Part shown: one piece after another, positions 26,117 through 35,044 of the stretch | Layout: the number at the start of each line of letters is the position of its first letter | Position numbering within the stretch: the stretch's first letter is position 1 | NCBI GenBank assembly: GCA_014338005.1 | Contig: QUBZ01000012.1 | Coordinates: 1-64,000 of the forward strand | Origin: Chloroflexota bacterium | GTDB lineage: Bacteria; Chloroflexota; Anaerolineae; Aggregatilineales; Phototrophicaceae | Length of the DNA: 64,000 bases | Reading direction: 5' to 3' | Notes under the pieces: generated by a model | Databases searched by the model: none | What the model was told of the DNA's origin: nothing | The model's input: the letters and a program-made list of their open reading frames with translations, nothing else | Position numbers and translations under genes: made by a program

Positions 26117-26146
26117 AGCGTAACACAATGTCGTCGAAACTGTCAA
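26117..26146 (-). promoter_or_regulatory. Putative sigma-70 promoter for the aro half of the block
   Basis: Perfect TTGACA (26141-26146), 18 bp spacer and TACGCT (26117-26122) on the minus strand. Predicted start near 26110, giving a leader of about 220 nt before aroH. It shows that aroH and the genes after it need not depend on read-through from trp. Confidence 0.55.
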
Positions 26147-26237
26147 ATTTCCGGCTGTAAAATTCCGCCTTCCGTTCAAAATCCGTTCAGCCTGCACAAA
26201 ATCGTCTGTGCGCCTTAAACGGGAAACACGCCTCAAC

Positions 26238-26275
26238 TTTTCTTCGCGTCTTTGCCCCTCAGCGCCTTTGCGTTA
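26238..26275. repeat. Short repeat of the GCGTCTTTGC / GCCTTTGCGTT type
   Basis: Just after and across the trpA stop, two near copies of a TTCGCGTCTTTGC-like unit follow one another. Similar dispersed mini-repeats occur between genes in many GC-rich bacterial genomes. Only one cluster is seen here; the classification is tentative. Confidence 0.3.
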
Positions 26276-27082
26276 AACATTAACTGCTTCCCGCAGCCAC
26301 GCCGCCAGCGTGCCGACCGGCAGCGCGCCGTCCTTGCCGGCTTTCACCAGCGCGCTGCCGACGATAAACCCGTCTACCAGGCCGTTCATCGTCCGCGCCT
26401 GCTCCGGCGTGCTGATGCCAAAACCCAGCACCAGCGGTTTGTCGGCCAGCGCCCGCACCCGCGCGATGAAATCCGTCAGGTCGGGCGGCAGATCGGCTCG
26501 CGCGCCGGTCACGCCGGTTAACGACACGACGTAGATAAACCCGGTCACATGCCGGTTGACCAGTTCAATGCGCCGGCTGTCGCTGGTCGGCGCAAGGAAA
26601 AACACCGTCGCCAGCCCCGCGCCCCGGCAGATTTCCGACCACGCGCCCGCTTCTTCCGGCGGCAAGTCCGGCACGATCACGCCGTCCGCCCCGGCGGCGC
26701 GGGCATCGGCGGCGAAGCGTTCCAGGCCGTAAGCCAGCAGCGGATTGAGGTAGCTCATCAGCAGCATCGGCTGCATCACGCCGCGCCCGCGCAGCGTCCG
26801 CACCGCGTCCAGGCACTTGCCGACTGTGATGCCGTTTTCCAGCGCGACCTGGGTCGCCGCCTGGATGGTCGGCCCGTCGGCCAGCGGATCGCTGAACGGC
26901 ACGCCGATTTCAAAGCCATCCACGCCGGCTTCGGCCATCGCCTGAATCGCGTCCAGCGAGGCTTCGTAGGTGGGATACCCGACCGGAAAATACGGCAGAA
27001 AGGCCGCGCGACTTTCTTCTTTTGCGCGGTCGAACATGGCCGCCAGGGCTTTTATCCCGAACACTCGAACCACCTCAGCCAT
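26273..27082 (-). CDS. trpA: Tryptophan synthase alpha subunit
   Basis: 269 residues, a TIM barrel cleaving indole-3-glycerol phosphate to indole, working with TrpB. FLPYFPVGYPTYEAS, GFEIGVPFSDPLADGPTIQ with the catalytic Glu, PMLLMSYLNPLLAYG, DGVIVPDLPPEEA and the phosphate loop FGISTPEQA are present; TGVTGAR matches the mobile loop. It is the last trp gene, separated from trpB by two non-trp genes. The start at 27082 is 2 bp after the upstream stop. Confidence 0.97.
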   Translation of the reverse strand: MAEVVRVFGIKALAAMFDRAKEESRAAFLPYFPVGYPTYEASLDAIQAMAEAGVDGFEIGVPFSDPLADGPTIQAATQVALENGITVGKCLDAVRTLRGRGVMQPMLLMSYLNPLLAYGLERFAADARAAGADGVIVPDLPPEEAGAWSEICRGAGLATVFFLAPTSDSRRIELVNRHVTGFIYVVSLTGVTGARADLPPDLTDFIARVRALADKPLVLGFGISTPEQARTMNGLVDGFIVGSALVKAGKDGALPVGTLAAWLREAVNV

Positions 27083-27084
27083 GA

Positions 27085-28392
27085 TTACTCGCCTCCTACC
27101 CACAGGATTTTGGCATCCACAAATCGCTCACCGTCGAACGTCAGCCGCGCGCCCTCGCACCAACTGCACGCGCCGCCCCAGGCAGCATGATCGGCATCCG
27201 GCAGGCAGCCGACCGCCTGCGCCTCAACGATGCCGCCGTGCGAAACCACCAGCGCCGACCCACCCGGAGGCAGCGCCGCTGCCACTTCGCGCACGAACGC
27301 GGCCTGCTTCTGCACGTAACGCGCCACCACGCCACTACGCCGCGCTGCATCTGCCCAGGCCGCGAATCCGGCGTCCCAGGCGACTTCCGCTTCAACGCCG
27401 TCGTCAACCATGCCCAGCGCCTCAAGCTGCTCGTCAACCGCAAAACCCATCGCCAGCGCCGTTTCGTAAGCGCGGGGAATGGTGCTGGTGATAACCCGGT
27501 CAAACGGCCCAGCGGCGCTGCCCACCCGCCGCGCCAGTTCCACGCCCGCCTGTGACAAACGCTGCCCCGGCTTAACCCGCATGGTATGCCGCCGCAGTTC
27601 GACCGTTCGCAGGCTGGCCGCGTTCGCCACCAGCGGACGCCGCAGCGCATCCAGCCCGGCTTCGATGATTTCCTGCGTGACGGCTACCCGCATCGCCCAG
27701 TTCTGCGCCGCTTCGTCGTAAGCCTGGGCAAGTCGCCGCTGGATGTCCGCATCGGCGGCCTGATCCTGATAACGATCTGCCGACTCCCAATCCAGGCCGT
27801 CCACGAAAACCGGCTGCACGGCAAAACCCGCCCGGTGCAGCAGCACCGGCCATTCGGTATCCGCGCCCAGCGCGCGCTCTGGCCGGGTGTTCGCCATCAG
27901 GAACTCAACCGCCCGGCGGCTGAAGCCTTTCGACCCCGCGCCAAAATCCATCGTCTGCCCCAGCAGGTGCGAAAACACGCGGTTGATGATGTCCTCCGCT
28001 TGGAACATGGCGCGCGGGTGCGTCTCCCAGGCCGCCGCCGACCGACCAATCACCAGGCAGTCGGCGCGCCGCACCTGTTCGACGATCTGCCGCCACTCGT
28101 CCAGTCGCGTTTCCACCCAGCGCAGCAGGCGATCCATGTCGGCATAATGAACGGCCTGGGCGGGGCTTTCCAGCGCGGCCTTGAGCGCCCTGTACCGCCC
28201 GTGCTGCCAGTCGTCGTTGACAAAGGCATGGACGCCGTTTAATGCCTGAATCGCTGCTACATCTTCCGGCGTCGCCGTCGGCGGCAGAGAAACGATCACG
28301 CGCTCATAGACAGCCAACAGTTCCGGCAGCAAACGCCGCAGCCGCCCGATTTCCCCGCGCGGGTTAAAGGTGGTCGCCAGTACAACCGTCAT
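27085..28392 (-). CDS. Two-domain protein: GT-A-like N-terminal domain fused to a histidine phosphatase-like domain
   Basis: 435 residues that I recognise only by parts. Residues 1 to about 245 resemble a nucleotide-diphosphosugar (GT-A) fold, with [18 protein letters not shown] at the start and a DMD in YADMDRLLRW. The C-terminal part from about residue 265 is a histidine-phosphatase-superfamily domain: LRRHTMRVKPGQRLSQAG, ITSTIPRAYETALAMG and a second histidine in VVSHGGIVEAQA. The canonical RHG reads RHT. It lies between the Nudix/GNAT gene (4 bp overlap) and trpA (2 bp gap), so it is cotranslated with tryptophan synthase. Its substrate and role are unknown. Confidence 0.65.
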   Translation of the reverse strand: MTVVLATTFNPRGEIGRLRRLLPELLAVYERVIVSLPPTATPEDVAAIQALNGVHAFVNDDWQHGRYRALKAALESPAQAVHYADMDRLLRWVETRLDEWRQIVEQVRRADCLVIGRSAAAWETHPRAMFQAEDIINRVFSHLLGQTMDFGAGSKGFSRRAVEFLMANTRPERALGADTEWPVLLHRAGFAVQPVFVDGLDWESADRYQDQAADADIQRRLAQAYDEAAQNWAMRVAVTQEIIEAGLDALRRPLVANAASLRTVELRRHTMRVKPGQRLSQAGVELARRVGSAAGPFDRVITSTIPRAYETALAMGFAVDEQLEALGMVDDGVEAEVAWDAGFAAWADAARRSGVVARYVQKQAAFVREVAAALPPGGSALVVSHGGIVEAQAVGCLPDADHAAWGGACSWCEGARLTFDGERFVDAKILWVGGE

Positions 28393-29291
28393 AGGCCGTT
28401 TTCCTCCGGCAGTTCCTTAACCAGTGTGCCAACCCGATCAGGGCCTTTGGGATGGTCGGTTATTTCGGCGATCTTGTAACCCAGGCTTTGATAGAGCGCC
28501 ACGTTCGCCGGCAGCGACATACGCACACCGACGCGAATCCGGCTGTACCCGTGCCGGCGGGCGATTTGCTCCATATACCGCATGATCGCCTTGCCGATGC
28601 CTCGCTTGCGGTAGGCCGGCAGCACCGATACGCGCCCTACGTACAGCGCGTCGTCATCCAGCCGGTAGCGCGCCGAGGCCGCCGGCGTATCGCCCATCCA
28701 GGCCAGCACCGCCCCGCCCTGCTGCATGGCCGCCTGCACGTCCTCAAGCGTTTCGCGGTTCGCGCCGGACTGCGGCTGCAAAACGCCGTCGTATTCGGCA
28801 AACGCCTCGCGCATGATGCGGTGTACCAGCGGCGCATCATCGGGCGCTGCCGGGACGATGCGCGGGCTTAAACCCGGTTGTTCCGCAAAAAACGCCCGGA
28901 ACAGCGCATCCAATCCAAACGCAAACGGCAGACGATCTATATCCTCACGGCTGAGATAGACGACGCGCTGGCCTTCGTGCAGGTGTATTTCGCCCGCGCT
29001 GATCGCCGTCTCGCCCACATAGCAGTAAATCTCCACGTCAACCGGCGTTCCGTTCAACCAGAACCGGTGATCGAAGCGCCGCCAGAAGGCCAGCGGCGGG
29101 GCAAGTTCGGTTTCTTCCAGCAGTTCGCGCCGCGCGGCCTCGTCCGGCGTTTCGCCGTCCTCAATCGCACCGCCCAGCGTTGACCAGCAGGCCGGGAACA
29201 GGATGCCCGGTTTATCATCCCGAAGCTGCGCCAGCACCTTGCCTTCGGCACTACGCAGGAAAATGCTCACCGTTCGCGGATATTCAGCCAT
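28389..29291 (-). CDS. Nudix hydrolase fused to a GNAT acetyltransferase
   Basis: 300 residues in two domains. Residues 1-135 are Nudix, with a complete box [18 protein letters not shown] followed by LEETEL. Residues 140-290 are GNAT, with [19 protein letters not shown] and the acetyl-CoA loop [17 protein letters not shown]. Nudix enzymes cleave nucleoside diphosphates linked to another group; the fusion could couple hydrolysis and acetylation of one metabolite or act in repair of damaged nucleotides. It overlaps trpB by 8 bp at its start and the next gene by 4 bp at its end. Confidence 0.85.
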   Translation of the reverse strand: MAEYPRTVSIFLRSAEGKVLAQLRDDKPGILFPACWSTLGGAIEDGETPDEAARRELLEETELAPPLAFWRRFDHRFWLNGTPVDVEIYCYVGETAISAGEIHLHEGQRVVYLSREDIDRLPFAFGLDALFRAFFAEQPGLSPRIVPAAPDDAPLVHRIMREAFAEYDGVLQPQSGANRETLEDVQAAMQQGGAVLAWMGDTPAASARYRLDDDALYVGRVSVLPAYRKRGIGKAIMRYMEQIARRHGYSRIRVGVRMSLPANVALYQSLGYKIAEITDHPKGPDRVGTLVKELPEENGL

Positions 29292-30507
29292 TCAACCCCA
29301 ACTCCCGCATGACGGTATCCAAATCCTTATCGCCGCGCCCGGACAGATTCACCAGGATGATCGAATCTTTCGGCATACCCGGCGCGCGTTTGATGACCTC
29401 CGCGACGGCGTGCGAGCTTTCCAGCGCGGGAATGATGCCCTCAAGCTGGCACAACGTCTGAAAAGCGGCTAAGGCTTCTTCGTCGGTCGCGTAGGTGTAG
29501 TAGGCGCGTTCCTGCGCCCGCAGATAGGCATGCTCCGGCCCGACCGAAGCGTAATCCAGCCCGGCGGAAACGCTGTGGGTGTTGACGATCTGGCCGTCGG
29601 CGTCCTGCATCACGAACGAGCGCGTGCCGTGTAACACGCCGGGGCGTCCCAGGTTCGGGTCGGCAAAACGCGCCGCATGTTCGCCACCTTCGATGCCGCG
29701 CCCTCCCGCCTCAACGCCGATCAGATCCACGTTTTCGTCGTCACGGAAGGCATGAAACAGGCCGATGGCGTTGCTGCCGCCGCCCACACAGGCCACACAG
29801 GCATCCGGCAGCCGTCCGGCCATCTCTACGATCTGCCGCCGCGCTTCCAGGCCGATCACGCTCTGGAAGTCGCGCACCATCATCGGGTAGGGGTGCGGCC
29901 CCAGCGCCGAGCCGAGCAGGTAAAATGTATCGCGCACGTTCGTCACCCAATCCCGGATGGCCTCGTTAATGGCGTCCTTCAATGTTTTGCTGCCGCTTTC
30001 AACCGGAATCACCTCCGCGCCCAGCAGTTTCATGCGGAACACGTTCGGCTGCTGGCGGGCGATGTCCACGCTGCCCATATATACATGGCATTCCAGACCC
30101 AGCAGCGCCGAAGCCGTCGCGCTGGCGACGCCGTGCTGCCCCGCACCGGTTTCCGCTACCACGCGCCGTTTGCCCATGCGCCGCGCCAGCAGCGCCTGGC
30201 CGAGCGCGTTGTTGATTTTGTGCGCGCCGGTATGCGCCAGGTCTTCGCGCTTGAGGTAAATCTGCGCCCCGCCTAAATGTTCCGACAGGCGTTTAGCGTA
30301 GCTGATCGGCGTAGGCCGCCCGGTGTAAGACGCCTGAAGCTGCGCCAATTCCTGCCGGAAGGCCGGGTCGGCCATCGCCGCGTGATAAGCGGCGGTCAGT
30401 TCGTCCAGCGCCGGGATGAGCGTTTCCGGCACGAAGCGCCCGCCGAACTCGCCGAAGTACCCGCGCTCGTCGGGGACAGGGGTTGTAGAGGTTTGGATGA
30501 CGGTCAT
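29284..30507 (-). CDS. trpB: Tryptophan synthase beta subunit
   Basis: 407 residues. PLP enzyme condensing indole with serine. [19 protein letters not shown] at the N-terminus, [19 protein letters not shown] with the PLP lysine, [27 protein letters not shown] for the phosphate, and [10 protein letters not shown] at the C-terminus identify the TrpB1 type. The start at 30507 is 18 bp downstream of the small protein gene. Confidence 0.98.
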   Translation of the reverse strand: MTVIQTSTTPVPDERGYFGEFGGRFVPETLIPALDELTAAYHAAMADPAFRQELAQLQASYTGRPTPISYAKRLSEHLGGAQIYLKREDLAHTGAHKINNALGQALLARRMGKRRVVAETGAGQHGVASATASALLGLECHVYMGSVDIARQQPNVFRMKLLGAEVIPVESGSKTLKDAINEAIRDWVTNVRDTFYLLGSALGPHPYPMMVRDFQSVIGLEARRQIVEMAGRLPDACVACVGGGSNAIGLFHAFRDDENVDLIGVEAGGRGIEGGEHAARFADPNLGRPGVLHGTRSFVMQDADGQIVNTHSVSAGLDYASVGPEHAYLRAQERAYYTYATDEEALAAFQTLCQLEGIIPALESSHAVAEVIKRAPGMPKDSIILVNLSGRGDKDLDTVMRELGLNG

Positions 30508-30525
30508 AATTAACAGCTATCCGTT

Positions 30526-30708
30526 TCAGTTATCTGTAGTTTTCTCGAACGCCTCTTGAATAGTTCGCACAGCGGGTATGTCGCTTTTCCAGCCTACCCC
30601 CATTGCTGCGTCGCGGGCAGCATCTTCCAATGCAATCAGAATCTCAACCAGCGCGTCTTCCTGCGTCCCATACGATGCTTCGACTAACGCGCCAAAGGTG
30701 GTCTGCAA
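30526..30708 (-). CDS. Small acidic protein; possibly the 3' part of a frameshifted gene
   Basis: 60 residues from a TTG at 30708; unrecognised. The coding pattern seems to continue upstream in the same frame (LRQRLLEAREQEDRASLGVL) but has no start codon there, while an ATG at 30790 in another frame gives MTLVDMVIT and then stops at 30746. Joining the two by a one-base deletion near 30766 would give a continuous helical protein of about 87 residues. It could be a real frameshift mutation, a sequencing error or just a short gene. It lies between the GNAT gene and trpB. Confidence 0.4.
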   Translation of the reverse strand: MQTTFGALVEASYGTQEDALVEILIALEDAARDAAMGVGWKSDIPAVRTIQEAFEKTTDN

Positions 30709-30795
30709 AACACCCAGGCTTGCCCGATCTTCCTGCTCACGCGCCTCAAGCAGACGCTGTCGAAGTGATAACCATATCCACCAGAGTCATTGATT

Positions 30796-31296
30796 CTACA
30801 CCCCCACCACCCTACTTCGCCGTTCCAGCAGCAGGGTATCGCGCCACACGCCATCCATCTGGCCGATTTTTTCCCGGTAGCCAACCACGCGGAAGCCGCA
30901 ATTACGGTGCAACTGGATACTGGCTTCATTCTCCGGGAAAATACCGGTCTGAATCATCCAGATTCCACACTGTTCCGAGACTTCGATCAATGCTGTCAGC
31001 AGCTTTTTGCCCACGCCCTGCCCGCGCGCCGATTCACTGACGTAGACACTTTCTTCGGCCACGCCGGCATACACGCAGCGCCCCGAAACCGGCGTCAGCG
31101 CCGCCCAACCGACCACCGTGCCGTTCGCCCGCGCCACCAGTCGGCAGTCTTTCCGGTGTGCCGCGTCCCACTGTTCCCAGTCCGGCGCGGCGGTTTCAAA
31201 AGTCGCATTTTTGGTGGCTATCCCGGCTTCGTAGATCGCCCGTACTTCCGGCCAATCTTCAGGTTGCATTGCGTCAATGAAAATTTCCATCGTCAT
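30796..31296 (-). CDS. GNAT family acetyltransferase, phosphinothricin/amino acid N-acetyltransferase type
   Basis: 166 residues. Starts IFIDAMQPEDWPEVRAIYEAGIATKNATFET, the hallmark of the Pat/MnaT subgroup, with VYVSESARGQGVGKKLL as acetyl-CoA loop and FPENEASIQLHRNCGFRVVGYRE. Relatives acetylate L-amino acid analogues such as methionine sulfone or phosphinothricin, so housekeeping detoxification of amino acid-like compounds is a plausible role. Overlaps the Nudix gene before it by 4 bp. Confidence 0.88.
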   Translation of the reverse strand: MTMEIFIDAMQPEDWPEVRAIYEAGIATKNATFETAAPDWEQWDAAHRKDCRLVARANGTVVGWAALTPVSGRCVYAGVAEESVYVSESARGQGVGKKLLTALIEVSEQCGIWMIQTGIFPENEASIQLHRNCGFRVVGYREKIGQMDGVWRDTLLLERRSRVVGV

Positions 31297-31922
31297 ATCA
31301 CCAGATGTTTTTCGCCGTTCAGGCAGCGTTTCGCCAGAACGAGAATTTTGTACAGGTAAGCATCGTTGGTCGGCACGAAGTCGGCGCGGGTGATCGTCAT
31401 CACATCCTGCCCAAAACCGACCGCCTGCGCCTGAATAGACTCGCGTTCGCCGGCATACATCGCCAGCCCGTCATCTACATCAAAGGCCGCCAGGCCATCA
31501 ACTTCTTCCCGCTGGTAGCGGTATTCGCGCAGCGGCCTGTCACAGCGATAAAAAAAAACATCCGCAAATTCGTAATCCAGCAGATCGCCCAGGCGATTCA
31601 CCGATACGCGCCGCCCCAACGGAATCAGATCGTCAAAAGCTGCGTCAAGCCCCAGTTCCTCCCGGATTTCGCGCACGCCGTCTCGTATGGTTTCCCCCAC
31701 GGCATAGTGTCCGGCGGCGCTCACGTCCAGCAGATTCGGGAAAAAGTCCTTCTGCGCGCCGCGCCGCTGAACAACAATATGATCGCGCCCTTCCGCATCC
31801 CGGTAAATCACCCAGCACTGAAACACACGATGCCAGTCGCCGTCCTGGTGAACCGCGTCGCGCGCCTTCGTGCCGAGCCAGGTCAGGTTTTCGTCGTAGA
31901 TGTCGAGGATTTCGGTTTTCAT
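31293..31922 (-). CDS. Nudix hydrolase of the isopentenyl-diphosphate isomerase-like group
   Basis: 209 residues. N-terminal EILDIYDENLTWLGTKARDAVHQDGDWHRVFQCWVI is typical of IDI-like Nudix proteins that are not true isomerases; the Nudix box is GHYAVGETIRDGVREI then REELGL. The C-terminus extends well beyond the Nudix fold. Substrate unknown. Overlaps trpF by 4 bp. Confidence 0.85.
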   Translation of the reverse strand: MKTEILDIYDENLTWLGTKARDAVHQDGDWHRVFQCWVIYRDAEGRDHIVVQRRGAQKDFFPNLLDVSAAGHYAVGETIRDGVREIREELGLDAAFDDLIPLGRRVSVNRLGDLLDYEFADVFFYRCDRPLREYRYQREEVDGLAAFDVDDGLAMYAGERESIQAQAVGFGQDVMTITRADFVPTNDAYLYKILVLAKRCLNGEKHLVI

Positions 31923-32575
31923 GCGCCGCGCACCGCCTGAATGAACGCGCGCACCCTGCCGGCGTCTTTTTTCCCCGGCTCGGCCTCCACGCCGCTGGCG
32001 ACATCCACACCCCAGGGACGCACCTGTTCGATCGCCCCGGCCACGTTTTCCGGCGTCAGACCGCCCGCCAGCATCAAACGCGGCACGGCATCCCGCACGG
32101 CCAGCGCAATGTCCAGGCTGACCGCCGCGCCCGTTCCGCCGTACAGGCCCGGCTGGTTGGCGTCCAGCAGCAGCGACGGCATCCGCTCGTTGGATGGGAA
32201 CAGCGGGCGATAATAATTCACATCATCCAATGCCTGCGGGATGTTCGCCGGATGGATGGCTTTAAAAGCCATCCCGCGCAGCTCGCGCAGCATGTCGTCG
32301 GACTCGTCTCCGCTGAGCTGCGCGCAGTCCAGGCCGACTTTGTTGGTAACAGCCGAGACATTGCTCACGATTTCGTTAACAAATAACCCGACCAGCACCG
32401 GGCAGGCCGGCCCCAACTGGCCGCGCAGCGCGTCGCAAATTGGCAGAGCGACATCCGGCGTAATGTAGCGAGGGCTTTTTTTGAAAAAATTGAACCCCAG
32501 CATATCCGCGCCCGCCTCTGCCGCCATCAGCGCGTCCTCGAACGTCGTCAGTCCACAAATTTTAACCTTTGTCAT
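31919..32575 (-). CDS. trpF: Phosphoribosylanthranilate isomerase
   Basis: 218 residues, a TIM barrel. VKICGLTTFEDALMAAEAGADMLGFNFFKKSPR at the N-terminus has the catalytic Cys, PVLVGLFVN and LDCAQLSGDE follow, and LMLAGGLTPENVAGAI, then WGVDVASGVEAEPGKKD form the phosphate site and C-terminal signature. Overlaps trpC by 4 bp. Confidence 0.97.
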   Translation of the reverse strand: MTKVKICGLTTFEDALMAAEAGADMLGFNFFKKSPRYITPDVALPICDALRGQLGPACPVLVGLFVNEIVSNVSAVTNKVGLDCAQLSGDESDDMLRELRGMAFKAIHPANIPQALDDVNYYRPLFPSNERMPSLLLDANQPGLYGGTGAAVSLDIALAVRDAVPRLMLAGGLTPENVAGAIEQVRPWGVDVASGVEAEPGKKDAGRVRAFIQAVRGA

Positions 32576-33390
32576 AATCTCACCTCACGGGTTTGGCTGC
32601 TAAACTCCTGCACCCGTAAGGCGATATTATCCGCTTTGACCAGCGATTCGCCAACCAGGACGGCGTGCGCGCCGCACGCGCCCATCTGCCGCACGTCCTC
32701 GGCGCTGCGGATGGCGCTTTCGGCCACCAGCGTCACCTCCGGCGGCACAAGTTTCGCCAGCCGTTGGGTTGTGGTGATGTCCTCAGCAAAGGTCTTCAAA
32801 TTGCGGTTATTGACACCGACCAGCTGCGCCCCGATTTTGAGCGCCCGTTCCAGTTCGCCCTCGTTATGGACTTCCACCAGCGCCGCCATACCCAGCCCGG
32901 TTATCAGGTTGTGCAGGTCGCGCAGATGCGAGTCCTCCAGCGCCATCACGATCAGCAGCATGGCATCCGCGCCCGCTGCCCGGCCTTCATACACCTGATA
33001 CTCGTCAATGGTGAAATCCTTCCGCAGCACCGGCACGTCAGCCGCCGCGCGCGCCAGCCGCAGATGCTCCAGGCCGCCCTGGAAAAACGGCTCGTCGGTC
33101 AGCACCGAAATCGCCGCCGCGCCGTTTTCAGCGTAAGTCCGCGCCAGCGCCGCCGGATCGAAGTTTTCGATCAAAACCCCTTTGCTCGGCGAGGCTTTTT
33201 TCACCTCGGCGATCAGCGCCACCGTATCGCGCTGCAAGGCCTTCGCAAAGTCCCGCGCGGGCGGGGCTGACGAAACCTCGCGCCGAACCCGCGCCGCCTG
33301 GGCCGGGTCGCGGGTCTGCTCTTTTAAATCCAACGCCTTGCGCGCCAGGATTTTATCCAGGATGGTATCGGTTTTGATGTAGGAAGCCAT
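32572..33390 (-). CDS. trpC: Indole-3-glycerol phosphate synthase
   Basis: 272 residues. Starts YIKTDTILDKILARKALDL; VALIAEVKKASPSKGVL has the catalytic Lys, ISVLTDEPFFQGGLEHL, VLRKDFTIDEYQVYE, GVNNRNLKTF and VAESAIRSAEDV follow in family order. ATG 33390 chosen; the frame extends upstream into the trpD end with no similarity. The trpD stop is 10 bp away. Confidence 0.97.
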   Translation of the reverse strand: MASYIKTDTILDKILARKALDLKEQTRDPAQAARVRREVSSAPPARDFAKALQRDTVALIAEVKKASPSKGVLIENFDPAALARTYAENGAAAISVLTDEPFFQGGLEHLRLARAAADVPVLRKDFTIDEYQVYEGRAAGADAMLLIVMALEDSHLRDLHNLITGLGMAALVEVHNEGELERALKIGAQLVGVNNRNLKTFAEDITTTQRLAKLVPPEVTLVAESAIRSAEDVRQMGACGAHAVLVGESLVKADNIALRVQEFSSQTREVRL

Positions 33391-33400
33391 CTTCACCCGG

Positions 33401-34453
33401 CTACTGCGCCGCCGCGAACTTTTGACTATACGCAATCAGCGACTCCAGCTTCGCCAGCGCCGCGCCGTCGGCGATCACCTTCGCGGCCATTTCGATCCCG
33501 TCCCGCAGGTTTCCGACCAGGCCGCCGGCCATCAGCGCCGCCCCGGCGTTTAGCAGCACCACATCGCGCCGCGCATCCTGGATTTCGCCGCTCAGGACAC
33601 CGCGCAGGATGGCCGCGTTGGTCGGCGCATCGTCGCCCTGCAAATCGGCGATGTTCGCCCCCCTAAACCCGTAATCGCGCGGGTCGAGGTCGTGCGTCGT
33701 CACTACCCCATCCATGTAATAACTGACGCGGTTCGGCCCGGTGGTGGTCAGTTCGTCCAGGCCGCCGTAGCCGCTGACCACGATGGCCGATTTCGCCCCC
33801 AGCGCGCCCAGGACATGAGCCAGCATGTCCGTCAGGTCGGCGGCAAAAACGCCCATCAACTGCCGCCGCGCGCCCGCCGGGTTGGTCAGCGGGCCGAGGA
33901 TGTTAAAAATCGTCCGAATCCCCATCTGGCGGCGCGGCCCGATGGCGTGTTTCATGGCCGGATGCAGTTTAGGGGCGAACAAAAAACCGATGCCGGTTTC
34001 GTCAATACACTGGCCGACCTGCTCCGGCGTCAGATCAAGGTTAACACCCAGTTCGGCCAGCACGTCGGCGCTGCCGCATTTGCTGCTGGCAGCGCGGTTG
34101 CCGTGTTTGGCGACCGGGATTCCCGCGCCCGCCGCCACAAACGCCACCGTCGTGCTGATGTTAAACGTGCCGGATTTATCGCCGCCCGTGCCGCAGGTGT
34201 CCAGCAGTTCGCCGTTAAAGCGCGTCGGCACGTGATGGGCATTGGAGCGCATCGCCCGCGCGCTGCCGGTGATTTCGTCCTGTGTTTCACCTTTCATCCG
34301 CAGCGCCATCAGGTACGCGCCAATCTGCGCCTCGGTCGCGCTGCCGCCCATGATCTGGTTCATCACCGCTTCGGCTTCATCCATTTGCAGATGCCCGAAC
34401 CGGCTCAGTACATCTATCGCGCGTTGAATATCCACGTTTTCCCCCTCGATCAT
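33401..34453 (-). CDS. trpD: Anthranilate phosphoribosyltransferase
   Basis: 350 residues. It transfers phosphoribose from PRPP to anthranilate. DTCGTGGDKSGTFNISTTVAFVAA is the PRPP loop, KHGNRAASSKCGSADVLAELG follows, and FLFAPKLHPAMKHAIGPRRQMGIRTIFNILGP completes the signature. The ATG directly follows the trpG stop (TAGATG). Confidence 0.97.
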   Translation of the reverse strand: MIEGENVDIQRAIDVLSRFGHLQMDEAEAVMNQIMGGSATEAQIGAYLMALRMKGETQDEITGSARAMRSNAHHVPTRFNGELLDTCGTGGDKSGTFNISTTVAFVAAGAGIPVAKHGNRAASSKCGSADVLAELGVNLDLTPEQVGQCIDETGIGFLFAPKLHPAMKHAIGPRRQMGIRTIFNILGPLTNPAGARRQLMGVFAADLTDMLAHVLGALGAKSAIVVSGYGGLDELTTTGPNRVSYYMDGVVTTHDLDPRDYGFRGANIADLQGDDAPTNAAILRGVLSGEIQDARRDVVLLNAGAALMAGGLVGNLRDGIEMAAKVIADGAALAKLESLIAYSQKFAAAQ

Positions 34454-35041
34454 CTACAACCCCGCCGCCACCGGCACTTTGATTTCCAGGAAGTTCTGCA
34501 AAATGCGCGTCCCGAACTTCGTCAGGATGCTTTCGGGATGGAACTGCACGCCGTAAACCGGGTACTCGCGGTGGCTCAGCCCCATGATCTCGCCGTGATC
34601 GGTGAAGGCCGTGATCGCCAGGCAGTCCGGCAAAGAGGTTTCCTCCACGATCAGGCTGTGATAGCGCGTGGCCTCGAACGGGCTTGGCACGCCCTTAAAA
34701 ACGCCGTCGCCTTTGTGGTAAATCTGGCTGGTTTTGCCATGCATCAGACGCGGCGCGCGCGCCACCACGCCGCCGTAAGCCTGCCCAATCGCCTGATGCC
34801 CTAGGCACACGCCCAGAATCGGCAGGCTCGCGCCCAGTTGGGCGATCACGTCCAGCGACACGCCCGCGTCGTCCGGGTCGCCCGGCCCCGGCGAGATGAC
34901 GATATGCGACGGCTGCAAAGCGCGTATCTCGTCCAGGGATATTTGATCGTTGCGCGCCACCTGCAAATCTGCCCCCATCTCGCCCATTAACTGCACCAGG
35001 TTGTACGTAAAACTGTCGTAGTTATCAATCACCAGAATCAT
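34454..35041 (-). CDS. trpG: Anthranilate synthase component II (glutamine amidotransferase)
   Basis: 195 residues, a class I glutamine amidotransferase. [19 protein letters not shown], the oxyanion region [13 protein letters not shown], the nucleophile loop [15 protein letters not shown] and the C-terminal [11 protein letters not shown] with catalytic His-Glu are all present. It supplies ammonia to TrpE. A shared trpG/pabA role is possible, since no pab genes are in the window. Confidence 0.97.
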   Translation of the reverse strand: MILVIDNYDSFTYNLVQLMGEMGADLQVARNDQISLDEIRALQPSHIVISPGPGDPDDAGVSLDVIAQLGASLPILGVCLGHQAIGQAYGGVVARAPRLMHGKTSQIYHKGDGVFKGVPSPFEATRYHSLIVEETSLPDCLAITAFTDHGEIMGLSHREYPVYGVQFHPESILTKFGTRILQNFLEIKVPVAAGL

Positions 35042-35044
35042 CGT

